NCBI GenBank assembly: GCA_963605415.1
Contig: CAVCUL010000004.1
Coordinates: 62,001-126,000 of the forward strand
Source of the DNA: CAG-217 sp963605415
Lineage (GTDB): Bacteria > Bacillota > Clostridia > Oscillospirales > Acutalibacteraceae
Direction: 5' to 3'
Length of the DNA stretch: 64,000 nucleotides
Positions 26,115 to 34,887 of the stretch are shown here, one piece after another. The notes under the pieces are model-generated. The model made no database searches. It had not been told where the DNA came from and saw only the letters and a program-made list of their open reading frames with translations. The position numbers and the translations under genes were made by a program. Numbering within the stretch: position 1 is the first letter of the stretch; each line of letters starts with the position of its first letter.

Positions 26115-27011
26115 TTACACTTTCTCGTCCAACGCGGCGGCAATATCCACAATGCGCCGCAGCCGGTGGTTGACCCCGCTGCGAGACAGAGCGCTCATCT
26201 CTGCCAGCTCGCTTAAAGAGCTGTCCGGGTTCTCCTCGCGCAGGCGCGCCATGGCCTGCAAGTCCTCGCTGAGATACTCCAGCCCCCGCAGGCGTCGTAT
26301 TTTCTCAATGGCATCCAGCTGTACCCGCACCGCCTGGACCATACGTTCAATATTAGCAGTCTCGCAATTGGCCTTGCGGTTGGCGGTATTGCGAATGTCC
26401 TTGACGATCTTTACATTCATCATCTCAAACATAGCGCCGGAGGCACCCATCAGGTACAGGCAATCCTCAATGGCCTCACTACCCTTGAAGTATAATATAT
26501 GATACCCTTTACGGTTGGTGGTGCCGGGCTTTAATTCCTTTTCCTCCAGCATGGTCACAAAGCTGGAGGCCAGGTTTTGATACGGCACAGTAAATTCCAA
26601 ATGATAGTCGCTCTTTGGACTGGACACGGTGCCACAGGACAGAAACGCCCCGGCGATAAACGCATTTTGGCATTCTTCGCAGTCAAAGTTGGCGTAATTC
26701 ACCCGCAGGCTGCCGGCGCCATCGTGGGCAAAGGTCTTCAGTATCTTGGCGCAATCGCTCTGCTTTGTGACGCTGACGGTAAAGCTGCGTCGCCCGGAAG
26801 ACGGCACAACCGGTGCCTCTACCCGGCAAATTTCCATCAACAACTGGCTGTATTTTTCTGCAATGTGCAGATTTTCCGTTTGCAATGCCACCTGACGCGC
26901 GGAAAAACTTTTGCCGAAAAGGCACATTCCGTAAAGAAATGCTTTTCGGCAGCAAGGTTCAGTATATTGGGCGTCAATCAACTCGCCCTTCACGGTTTGC
27001 GCAAAAGACAT
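26115..27011 (-). CDS. whiA: DNA-binding protein WhiA
   Basis: Conserved Gram-positive regulator with a LAGLIDADG-like N-terminal domain and a C-terminal helix-turn-helix. In 298 residues the N-terminus has SFAQTVKGEL and the C-terminus has the HTH segment LSELAEMSALSRSGVNHRLRRI. It starts 4 bp after rapZ with GAGGT in front. In most Firmicutes yvcK lies between rapZ and whiA; here it is absent. Confidence 0.95.
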   Translation of the reverse strand: MSFAQTVKGELIDAQYTEPCCRKAFLYGMCLFGKSFSARQVALQTENLHIAEKYSQLLMEICRVEAPVVPSSGRRSFTVSVTKQSDCAKILKTFAHDGAGSLRVNYANFDCEECQNAFIAGAFLSCGTVSSPKSDYHLEFTVPYQNLASSFVTMLEEKELKPGTTNRKGYHILYFKGSEAIEDCLYLMGASGAMFEMMNVKIVKDIRNTANRKANCETANIERMVQAVRVQLDAIEKIRRLRGLEYLSEDLQAMARLREENPDSSLSELAEMSALSRSGVNHRLRRIVDIAAALDEKV

Positions 27012-27015
27012 TGCG

Positions 27016-27891
27016 TCAACCTCGGTTAATATCCCGATGATGAACCGTCACATTATCCCACCGGGATTCAAAATGGTCTTTCAACGCCTCGGCAATGGCC
27101 ACGCTGCGGTGATTACCGCCGGTACAGCCGATGGCAAAGACAATCTGGCTCTTGCCCTCTTTAATGTAAAGCGGGTTCAGGAAATCCAAAAGGCCGATGA
27201 GCTTTTGCAGCAGCTCCTCTGACTCCTGAAAAGAGAACACATAGTCCTTCACTTCCTTGTCCAGACCGGTTTTGCTACGTAAAGCCTCCACCCAGTAGGG
27301 ATTGGGCAAACAACGCACATCAATCACGAAATCAGCCTCGCTGGGAATGCCGTGTTTAAAACCAAAGGACATCACATGAATATTCATCATATCCTTGTCA
27401 CTGCCCAGGAGAATCTGTGCCAAGCGGGTGCGCAGTTGATTGGGGGCCGCGTCCGAAGTATCAATCACATGATCTGCCCGCAAACGCAAGGGTGCCAAAA
27501 TCTCTTTTTCATAAGCCAGTGCCGCGGCAATATCCCCGTTAAAGCGATCCGCATAGGGGTGCTTGCGGCGGGTAAGCTTATAGCGCTTTAAGGCAACAGG
27601 GGTCTTAATATCCAAATAAATGATTTTCACATCGTAGCCGTAGTTGGCCTTGGCGTCGTTCATGCTCTTGATGAAGTCCTCAAACACTTCGCTGGAGCGC
27701 ACATCCACCACGATGGCCACCTTGCGGTACTCCTCCCGATTGGCGATCAGGCTGATAAAGGTGGGCAGCAGCACCGGTGGCATATTATCAATGCAGTAGT
27801 AGCCCACATCCTCCAAAAAGCCCATGGCGCTGGATTTACCGGCACCGCTGACGCCGGTAATGATAATCAGTTCCTTGTTTACAAATTCCAT
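27016..27891 (-). CDS. rapZ: RapZ/YvcJ nucleotide-binding protein
   Basis: P-loop protein of 291 residues, known in Bacillus as YvcJ and in Proteobacteria as the RNase adapter RapZ. Walker A is GVSGAGKSSAM, Walker B-like region is VAIVVDVRS, and the C-terminal domain carries VFAIGCTGGNHRSVAIAE, typical of the family. It starts 10 bp after murB and is followed at once by whiA. Confidence 0.95.
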   Translation of the reverse strand: MEFVNKELIIITGVSGAGKSSAMGFLEDVGYYCIDNMPPVLLPTFISLIANREEYRKVAIVVDVRSSEVFEDFIKSMNDAKANYGYDVKIIYLDIKTPVALKRYKLTRRKHPYADRFNGDIAAALAYEKEILAPLRLRADHVIDTSDAAPNQLRTRLAQILLGSDKDMMNIHVMSFGFKHGIPSEADFVIDVRCLPNPYWVEALRSKTGLDKEVKDYVFSFQESEELLQKLIGLLDFLNPLYIKEGKSQIVFAIGCTGGNHRSVAIAEALKDHFESRWDNVTVHHRDINRG

Positions 27892-27901
27892 TAACTTTTA
27901 C

Positions 27902-28813
27902 TTACTCCGTTACTCGTATTTCCATTTCCAGTTCCACACCGGTCTCTGCCAACACCTTTTCTCTACACTGCTTGCAAAGGGCCAGCACATCGGCACAGGT
28001 GGCGCCGCCGGTGTTGATCACAAAACCCGCGTGCTTCTTGCTGACCTGCGCGCCGCCCACGCTTGTCCCCCGCAGACCACACTGGTCAATCAGCGCACCG
28101 GCAAAGTGGCCGGGCGGGCGCTTAAATGTAGAGCCTGCGCTGGGATATTCAACAGGCTGCTTTGCCCGTCTGCGGTTGATCAGATCGTCCATTTTGGCCT
28201 TGATCTCCGCCGGGTCACCGGGCTGCAAGTGCAGCTCCAGTCCGGTGATGATACAGCCGTTATCATAATAGGCACTGTGGCGATAAGCCAGCTGCAGGTC
28301 CTCCCCTGCCAACTGACCCGATTTGCCGTCCCGATCAATATGGGTGCACCGCACCAGCACATCTTTCATCTCGCCGCCGTAAGCACCGGCGTTCATAAAT
28401 GCCGCGCCCCCGCAGGAGCCGGGAATACCGTAGGCAAATTCCAGCCCGGTCAGGCTATGCTCCAGCGCTGTGCGACACACTTTCATCAGCGACGCACCGG
28501 CCTGAGCAAAAATGACATTACCCTCCACCGTTACGGCAGAAAAGTGCTTATCCATCACCAGCACCGCCGCGTCAATGCCCTTGTCTGCCACCAGCAAATT
28601 GGACCCATTGCCGATGGTCAGCAGGCGCACATCGCTCGCCTTGGCGCACTGCACCAGCGCCGCGATCTGCGCTTCCGTCTCCGGGAACAGCAGCACCCGC
28701 GCCGGACCGCCGATCTTAAAGGTGGTGTGCAGGCGCATCGGCTCGTTTTCCAGATAATCGCAACCCATCTCCCGGGCTGCCGCAAGGAGTTCTCTCACAC
28801 CGTCACCCTGCAT
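27902..28813 (-). CDS. murB: UDP-N-acetylenolpyruvoylglucosamine reductase
   Basis: FAD enzyme making UDP-MurNAc for peptidoglycan. The 303 residues show HTTFKIGGPARVLLFP, LTIGNGSNLLVADKG, GIPGSCGGAAFMNAGAYGGE, and a YPSAGSTFKRP motif near the catalytic serine (type IIa-like). Its ATG overlaps the stop of the ROK kinase by one base (TAATG). Confidence 0.96.
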   Translation of the reverse strand: MQGDGVRELLAAAREMGCDYLENEPMRLHTTFKIGGPARVLLFPETEAQIAALVQCAKASDVRLLTIGNGSNLLVADKGIDAAVLVMDKHFSAVTVEGNVIFAQAGASLMKVCRTALEHSLTGLEFAYGIPGSCGGAAFMNAGAYGGEMKDVLVRCTHIDRDGKSGQLAGEDLQLAYRHSAYYDNGCIITGLELHLQPGDPAEIKAKMDDLINRRRAKQPVEYPSAGSTFKRPPGHFAGALIDQCGLRGTSVGGAQVSKKHAGFVINTGGATCADVLALCKQCREKVLAETGVELEMEIRVTE

Positions 28814-29763
28814 TATTTCACCTGGTACAGCAGTGCCGCGCCGATGATACCGGCGTTATTGCCCAGCTGCGCCTTTACGATCTTTGTCTGGATTTTACTG
28901 TGAATACTGTAGCGCTCTGCCTGTACATAGCGGCGCAGCGGCTCCATTAAGGTATCGCCCTCGTTGCAGATACCGCCGCCAATGCAGATAATTTCCGGCT
29001 GCAAGGCGTTGACCAGATTGATCAGCCCGCAGGACACATACTTGATGTAATTATTCACCACTTCAATACCGGCGATGTCACCCAGGCGCATAGCGTCAAA
29101 CGCAGTCTTGCCGTTGACGCCGCCCTCTTCCGCAGCCAGGCGGTGCATAATGGAGTCCGGATAATCGTCCATCGCCCGTTTGGTCTGGCGGATCAGCGCC
29201 GTAGCGGACGCATAAGCCTCCCAACAGCCCTTACGGCCGCAGGAGCACTGCTCGCCGTCTACCATAATCACCATATGCCCACACTCGCCGCCGGCGTAGT
29301 TAACGCCGTTGACGATCTTGCCGTCCAGAATGATACCGCTGCCCACGCCGGTGCCCAGGGTCACAGCCACAAAGTTCTTAGACCCGTTGCCGCAGCCGGC
29401 AAACGCCTCGCCCAGTGCGGCGCAGTTGGCATCGTTCTCAATAAACACATTGTCTACTCCCAGGCGCTCTTGCAGCATTTCCCGGGCAGGTACATTGTTA
29501 AAAGCCAGGTTGTTGGCAAACTCAATCACACCTTCTGCATTACAGGTGCCGGGTGAGCCCATGCCGACGGCCACCAGGTCGCTCATGGTGAGCTTTGCCT
29601 CCCGCACGGCCTCGCGGCACACCTTCTCCACATCGTCAAAGATGGCGTTGGCCGGTCGCGGCGCGTCCGTCTTGGTCTTGGCTGTGGAGATAATGTTATA
29701 CTGATCGTCCACAACGGAGGCCACAATATTGGTGCCTCCCAAATCAATTCCTAAGCTGTACAT
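28813..29763 (-). CDS. ROK family glucokinase
   Basis: Sugar kinase of 316 residues, most like glucokinases. ATP motif GIDLGGTNIVASVVD at the N-terminus, substrate loop FIENDANCAALGEAFAG, GTGVGSGIILDGKIV, and the zinc site CGRKGCWEAYASA typical of ROK proteins. GGAGG precedes the ATG. Placed between hprK and murB, where relatives usually have no kinase, so it may link glucose phosphorylation to the carbon-catabolite control gene upstream. Confidence 0.9.
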   Translation of the reverse strand: MYSLGIDLGGTNIVASVVDDQYNIISTAKTKTDAPRPANAIFDDVEKVCREAVREAKLTMSDLVAVGMGSPGTCNAEGVIEFANNLAFNNVPAREMLQERLGVDNVFIENDANCAALGEAFAGCGNGSKNFVAVTLGTGVGSGIILDGKIVNGVNYAGGECGHMVIMVDGEQCSCGRKGCWEAYASATALIRQTKRAMDDYPDSIMHRLAAEEGGVNGKTAFDAMRLGDIAGIEVVNNYIKYVSCGLINLVNALQPEIICIGGGICNEGDTLMEPLRRYVQAERYSIHSKIQTKIVKAQLGNNAGIIGAALLYQVK

Positions 29764-29778
29764 ATCTTTTATCCTCCG

Positions 29779-30744
29779 TTATGAATTTTTCCAAATCTCC
29801 AGTTCTTTGTCCTCCGGCTCAATCTCTTCCATACCCAGACCGGCCATCAGCTCCTTGGCGGCGTTATAACCCATTTTCTTTTGGCGGTTATTCATAGCCG
29901 CCGTCTCTACGATCACCGCCAGGTTCCGACCCGGGGTAATAGGCACGGTCATCACCGGCACCTGAATATCCAAAATCCGTGTATACTCATTATCCAGTCC
30001 CAGCCGATCATAGGCCTTGGTGGAGTCCCAGGCTTCCAGCTGAATGACCATATCAATTTTCTCTGTATTCTTAACGGCGCCCATACCGAAAATGCGCCGG
30101 GCGTTGATAATACCAATCCCGCGCAACTCCACAAAGTGGCGAATATTACTTGGCGAAGCGCCCACCAGCGTCTTGTCACTGACCTTGCGAATCTCCACCG
30201 CGTCGTCGGCGATCAGTCGGTGCCCGCGCTTGATCAGCTCCACCGCCGCCTCGCTTTTGCCGGCACCGCTCTCGCCGGTGATGAGCACACCCTCGCCGTA
30301 CACCTCCACCAACACGCCGTGGCGGGTAATCCGGGGTGCCAACTCTGCATTCAGATACGCGATCAGTGTAGCCAGAAAAGGCGATGTCTCCTCCTTGGTG
30401 CGGAGTAACGGCACCTGGTGGGCCTTGCATTCCTCAATAAAATAATCCGGAATGTCCAACCCTCGGGTCACCACAGCCGCCGCCGGGTGCAGTGCCAGCC
30501 AATACTGGAGGGCGCGGCGCCGTTTCTCCGGCTCCATATTCAGCAAAAAGCCAAACTCCGTCCACCCCAGGATCTGCACCCGCTCAGCGTCAAAATAATC
30601 CGTATAACCGGTCATAACAATGCCGGGGCGGTTGACCTCATTGGTGGTAATTAAAATCTCTCCTGCCGGCTTCGGCAGATAAATGATCTCCAAATTATGA
30701 GCCGTAATGATCTTTTCCAGGGATACAGAATAGCTCTGGGTCAT
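29779..30744 (-). CDS. hprK: HPr kinase/phosphorylase
   Basis: Phosphorylates HPr on Ser46 in carbon catabolite control. The 321 residues include an N-terminal DRTGG-like domain, the Walker A GESGAGKSEAAVELI, the catalytic HRLIADDAVEIRK, and the HPrK signature VELRGIGIINAR. The ATG at 30744 follows GGAGGGGG; the longer ATG at 30831 would run across the promoter region. First gene of the hprK to dnaE series. No ptsH gene is in the window. Confidence 0.96.
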   Translation of the reverse strand: MTQSYSVSLEKIITAHNLEIIYLPKPAGEILITTNEVNRPGIVMTGYTDYFDAERVQILGWTEFGFLLNMEPEKRRRALQYWLALHPAAAVVTRGLDIPDYFIEECKAHQVPLLRTKEETSPFLATLIAYLNAELAPRITRHGVLVEVYGEGVLITGESGAGKSEAAVELIKRGHRLIADDAVEIRKVSDKTLVGASPSNIRHFVELRGIGIINARRIFGMGAVKNTEKIDMVIQLEAWDSTKAYDRLGLDNEYTRILDIQVPVMTVPITPGRNLAVIVETAAMNNRQKKMGYNAAKELMAGLGMEEIEPEDKELEIWKNS

Positions 30745-30780
30745 TTTTGTCCCCCTCCTCTGGGTATTTATACACATATC

Positions 30781-30809
30781 ATTATATAGAATGTCAACCG
30801 GGATAGCAA
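30781..30809 (-). promoter_or_regulatory. Sigma-A promoter of hprK, with an overlapping second candidate
   Basis: TTGCTA (30804-30809), 17-base spacer, TATAAT (30781-30786). Within it a second set, TTGACA (30792-30797) and TGTATA (30769-30774), also 17 bases apart, is offset by 12 bases. The ATG is about 37 bases below the first -10. Confidence 0.65.
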
Positions 30810-30899
30810 GCCTTTTTTGACCCTTTTCCAAATTCTTGGAGCGCCAAACCGGATTTGTCCGCCGTGCATAAACAAACTGTAAATTTGCCGTCCGGTTGA

Positions 30900-30928
30900 T
30901 TTACAACTGCAAAGAAATATGCTATAAT
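30900..30928 (+). promoter_or_regulatory. Sigma-A promoter of the GT4 gene
   Basis: TTTACA (30900-30905), 17-base spacer ending in an extended TGC, TATAAT (30923-30928); 40 bases before the TTG start at 30968. Diverges from the hprK promoter. Confidence 0.82.
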
Positions 30929-30967
30929 CCCACCAATCCGTATATTTTTTAAAAAGCAGGTGAAGGC

Positions 30968-32143
30968 TTGAACGATCGATTAAAAATCGCTATTGGAACC
31001 GACGCATTCCCGCCGACCACAGACGGGATCAGCAATGTGGCGCAAAGCTATGCAGAAAAGATCAACGCATCTTTGGGTGAGGCGGTAATTGTCACCCCTA
31101 AGAACCCCAACCAGCAGGATTACAAATATCCTTATGAAATCTTCCGTTACAAAAGCTGGTGGATCCCTACCAAGGAGGGCTACAGCGTGGGCTGGCCCTT
31201 TAAGCCGGAGCTGCACCAGGCCATTATCGACCGGCACTTTGATCTACTCCATTCTCATTGCCCATTGGCTACCAGCTACTATTTTAAGCGCGTAACACAG
31301 CTGCATCCGATGCCCATGGTACTCACCTACCACACTAAATATGAATATGATTTTGATCGGGTAATTCACGGCAAGCCCGCTAAAGACTATGCCTACAACT
31401 TTATGCTGAAGAACATCAAGGCGGCAGACGAGGTATGGGTCACCAGCGAGGGCACCGTAGACAGCCTGCGCCGCTTCGGCTATCAAGGTAACTATATTGT
31501 TATGCCCAACGGCTGCGATATGCCCAAGGTAGATGTGCCCCGGTCCCAGGTGGATATGATCCGCCGCAAGCATAACATTCCAGACGGGGTGCCGGTGTTT
31601 ATCTATGTGGGCCGTATGATCTGGTACAAGAACATTCGCCTGATCCTGGACGCCTGCAAAATTCTAAAAGAGCGGGGCGAGGACTTTCGGCTGCTGATGG
31701 TAGGCTTTGGTGCCAACGAAAATGCCATACAAAAGTATTTCCGCAAACTGGGCCTGGCGGACAAAGTGATCTACACCGGCAAGGTACTGGACCGGGCGGA
31801 AATTCAGGGCTATTACGGCATTTCCGATCTGCAGCTGTTCCCCTCTGTGTTTGACACCAACGGCCTGGTAGTCCGTGAGGCCGCCTCATGTGCCACCCCC
31901 AGCCTGCTGGTGGCTGGCAGCTGCGCCGCCGAGGGCATTACAGATGATCGCAACGGCTTCCTTTGCCTGGAGAGCGCCCACAGCATTGCCGTGCGCCTAC
32001 AGCAAATTATGCACCACAAGGACTATCTGCACCGGGTGGGCAAAGCTGCACAGAACGAAATTTACATCAGCTGGGACGACGCAGTGCGCCGCGCCTACGA
32101 CCGCTACCATGTGGTGATCGACAACTTCAAATCCAAGCAGTAA
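30968..32143 (+). CDS. Glycosyltransferase family 4
   Basis: Retaining glycosyltransferase of 391 residues with a GT-B fold. The N-terminus DAFPPTTDGISNVAQ is typical of GT4 enzymes acting on lipid or phosphatidyl acceptors, and the C-terminal nucleotide-sugar motif is seen as LFPSVFDTNGLVVREAAS. It could make a glycolipid such as glucosyl-diacylglycerol, but this is inference. TTG start, with AGGTGAAGG just upstream. Own promoter and a strong terminator. Confidence 0.82.
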   Translation: MNDRLKIAIGTDAFPPTTDGISNVAQSYAEKINASLGEAVIVTPKNPNQQDYKYPYEIFRYKSWWIPTKEGYSVGWPFKPELHQAIIDRHFDLLHSHCPLATSYYFKRVTQLHPMPMVLTYHTKYEYDFDRVIHGKPAKDYAYNFMLKNIKAADEVWVTSEGTVDSLRRFGYQGNYIVMPNGCDMPKVDVPRSQVDMIRRKHNIPDGVPVFIYVGRMIWYKNIRLILDACKILKERGEDFRLLMVGFGANENAIQKYFRKLGLADKVIYTGKVLDRAEIQGYYGISDLQLFPSVFDTNGLVVREAASCATPSLLVAGSCAAEGITDDRNGFLCLESAHSIAVRLQQIMHHKDYLHRVGKAAQNEIYISWDDAVRRAYDRYHVVIDNFKSKQ

Positions 32144-32160
32144 TGACCGTAAAAATAAAG

Positions 32161-32206
32161 AACACCGACAGGAGAGCCGCACTCCACTGTCGGTGTTTTC
32201 TTTTTA
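32161..32206. terminator. Bidirectional terminator between GT4 gene and EPS operon
   Basis: 11-bp perfect stem (32161-32171 with 32187-32197) and a T-rich run on the plus strand (TTTTCTTTTT); the minus strand also runs into CTTTATTTTT. It ends the convergent EPS operon. Confidence 0.85.
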
Positions 32207-33334
32207 TCTGCCGAGTAATTTTTTTGCGATCACAACAGCCTTTTGTTTGACGCTTTTACCGTAGAACAGGCAGTATTTATCCGCCGCCCGTTGGTAGTCT
32301 AAATCCCCTTGCCGTTTTTCAAATTCCGCAAAGAATGCGGCTCGCGCTTTCGGCTCTACGGCGGAATACACCGCACTGGGGTTCCCGGCTAAGGCTAACT
32401 CGACCGGTTCTGCTTTCAGTACCAGATCCGGCCGGATCTGCGCCAAGGCTTGTTCTCCGGCTGCGCTGTGCACCAGCACCAGCGAGGTGCCCTTATCATC
32501 GAACATGGCAGGGTCCACATTTTGGATCCCCCAAAAATCCGCCAAGGTCAGGTCCGACACACGGCTTGTGCCCTTGGCCGGACAATGGTAGCAGGACGGG
32601 CGCAGGATCACATCGGACAGGAACAGGCGCATATACGGGTCCTGCCTATATGGGTGCGCCGTACCGTTCAGCCGCACGGAATACTGCTGCCAGCCGGTGG
32701 ATTTGTCCCGAAAAGACAAGGGCAGTTGCGCACCGATGGCCTTGGCATAAGCCTGCCATACCGCTTCCGACGGCACACCGTGGCAGATCACATCTACCGT
32801 CAATAGTCCCGGCTTTGGCCCGCCTAAATAGCCCAGCAGTCCTTGCACCTGGCAGCCGGTGCCGGAGAACAGCACTTCCCTGCCCGCGGCCAGGTCCCGG
32901 CGCACCCGGGCAAAACAATCGCCCATCCGGCTTTGCACATATTTGCTGCCCATCAGTCGGGGCAGATCGTCAGTATGCGTTATGCGCAGGTGGCGCACCG
33001 TCAGATCCGACTCCATGGCCGCACCGTAGACTGCGCCGCGCTGCTCCAGCACTTTCACCGCCAAAAGGGAGAACACACCGCCGGAGGAACTTTGCGCCCG
33101 CTGGCGATCTTGCCGTGAAATGGCGGCGTAACAAAGGGATTCCTTATCATTTACCGGAAACGGCTTTTGCGCCGGGCAAACCCGGTTGCAACGGTCACAG
33201 TTGATACAGGCGGTTTCGTCCGCCACAGGGTAGAAAAAGCCCTCCTTGTCCCGCTCCATTTGCAGACAGCTTTTGGGACACACAGCCACGCAAGCGGTAC
33301 AGCCGGTGCACCTCGCTTTTGGCGTGTTCAGCAA
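32204..33334 (-). CDS. FrhB-like iron-sulfur protein (coenzyme F420 hydrogenase beta-subunit family)
   Basis: About 376 residues. Two 4Fe-4S motifs at the N-terminus (Cys 9, 12, 15, 19 and Cys 43, 46, 49, 53), followed by the FrhB N- and C-terminal domains with SSGGVFSLLA, FSGTGCQVQGL and DVICHGVPS. Such proteins occur in many EPS loci next to pyruvyltransferase-like genes, but their reaction there is unknown; a flavin-dependent redox step is likely. I prefer the TTG at 33334 because GGAGG is eight bases away; a GTG at 33343 touches that ribosome site. Its 5' end overlaps the flippase gene. Confidence 0.82.
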   Translation of the reverse strand: MLNTPKARCTGCTACVAVCPKSCLQMERDKEGFFYPVADETACINCDRCNRVCPAQKPFPVNDKESLCYAAISRQDRQRAQSSSGGVFSLLAVKVLEQRGAVYGAAMESDLTVRHLRITHTDDLPRLMGSKYVQSRMGDCFARVRRDLAAGREVLFSGTGCQVQGLLGYLGGPKPGLLTVDVICHGVPSEAVWQAYAKAIGAQLPLSFRDKSTGWQQYSVRLNGTAHPYRQDPYMRLFLSDVILRPSCYHCPAKGTSRVSDLTLADFWGIQNVDPAMFDDKGTSLVLVHSAAGEQALAQIRPDLVLKAEPVELALAGNPSAVYSAVEPKARAAFFAEFEKRQGDLDYQRAADKYCLFYGKSVKQKAVVIAKKLLGR

Positions 33335-34887
33335 CCGGACCACCTCCGCAGCACAGGCACCTTGCCTTTGGCCAACCGGTTCAGCAACCCGGCAAAATAG
33401 ACAAATTCCTCTGTTTTGCGATATGCGATTAGGAATACTCCATTAGGCAGCACGGCGCACACCAGCAGCCGCAAAATCATAGTCACGATCAGCGACGGCA
33501 GGGTGATAAAGTGGCAAATGCCAACACACGCGCCGCAGCAGACCGCCGCCAGCGCCACATAGCGCAGGGTACGGCCCACATAGGGCTTCCAACTGCAATG
33601 GAACACCACGGTAAACAAGTTATGGGTTAACCAGGGCATACCAACTGCCAGCATCGCAAAAATGGTAGAAATCAAAATACCATAGAGGCCCCAGAACTGC
33701 ACCAAAATCAGGTTCACCACCAGGTTTACCAAGGAGCAGATCAGCGGGCGCCAGCGATCCTCGTGCCACATACCCGCTGCGTCCTTGTACAAATTCAGTA
33801 GATTGTTGATCTGGCGAATAACAAAATAGGCGCAAAGAATCACCACCATTCCATAAGGCAGCAAATTCTCCTCACCAACCCACAGAGTCATAAAGGGCTG
33901 ATACAGGCAGGCAAAACAGCAAATGCAAAAGGCCGACAGCCAGGACAGCAGAAAAGTAAATTTCCGCAGGTCCTTATAATTTTTCTCCTCGCTCTCGGTC
34001 ACCAAACTGTTACCGATCCCCGCCAAGCTGGAACTGGTGATCAGGGTAACAAAGCCGAAAATAGTATTCATTACAAAGAAGTAGTTTTGGTATTTTGCAA
34101 GCGCTGTCAGACCTAAAAACGCAGAGATCACCAGCGTGTCGGCAGAGTCATAAACTACGCCACCAATCTTTGAGGTAAACAGATCTTTAATGCGATTGTT
34201 AATGATCTGCACTTCTTCTTTAGGTAGCTTGCCCAAAGCCTTATACTGGGGATACAACTTATCCACCACCATAGCGGTCACAATATTGCTCACTACACCG
34301 GATAGCAACGCCACAATAATATAGGCGTAATAATCCCGCATAAAGTACAATACCGCCAGCTGCGCGCCGTATTTCACCGTATTGATGATATAACCGATCT
34401 TGTCGCCAATATCGTTGCGCTGGTGGGCATAAAGCAGGCAGTTTTTGTACGCAAACAGCCAGTAACTGACCACCGTGGTCAACAGATTGATCAGATAGAG
34501 CACATACAGGTTGATGCCCGGGGGCAGATCTTTTTTGATCAGCACAGGCAGCGCAGGAATGATCACCAAACCGGCCACCAAAATCACAGCTCCCACAATG
34601 CGATAATAGATCTTATAAAGCCGCATCAGGGCACAAATCCGGGCGGTATCCTGCTGGGCAATGGGCTTATACATACTAAAGGTCATAGCCGAGCCGACGC
34701 CCAGTTCCGCCAAATTCAGTACGGACAAAATGGAGGTAAACAGACTGTTCAGCCCCACATACTCCATGCCCAGCCAGTAGATCATGGCCGTGCGCATTAA
34801 GAACGGAATGATTAAGTTGTAAAGCCGCGTTATAGTGCCGAAAAACAAATTCCGCGCCGCGTTTTTCGTTCTGCTGTCGTTACTCAT
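33328..34887 (-). CDS. Polysaccharide flippase (Wzx/MATE-like)
   Basis: Integral membrane protein of 519 residues with about 12 to 14 hydrophobic segments, typical of the polysaccharide transporter family that flips lipid-linked repeat units across the membrane. The N-terminus NAARNLFFGTITRLYN and the LNLAELGVGSAMTFSMY segment are characteristic. The ATG overlaps the stop of the preceding gene by 8 bp (ATGAGTAA). Confidence 0.9.
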   Translation of the reverse strand: MSNDSRTKNAARNLFFGTITRLYNLIIPFLMRTAMIYWLGMEYVGLNSLFTSILSVLNLAELGVGSAMTFSMYKPIAQQDTARICALMRLYKIYYRIVGAVILVAGLVIIPALPVLIKKDLPPGINLYVLYLINLLTTVVSYWLFAYKNCLLYAHQRNDIGDKIGYIINTVKYGAQLAVLYFMRDYYAYIIVALLSGVVSNIVTAMVVDKLYPQYKALGKLPKEEVQIINNRIKDLFTSKIGGVVYDSADTLVISAFLGLTALAKYQNYFFVMNTIFGFVTLITSSSLAGIGNSLVTESEEKNYKDLRKFTFLLSWLSAFCICCFACLYQPFMTLWVGEENLLPYGMVVILCAYFVIRQINNLLNLYKDAAGMWHEDRWRPLICSLVNLVVNLILVQFWGLYGILISTIFAMLAVGMPWLTHNLFTVVFHCSWKPYVGRTLRYVALAAVCCGACVGICHFITLPSLIVTMILRLLVCAVLPNGVFLIAYRKTEEFVYFAGLLNRLAKGKVPVLRRWSGC

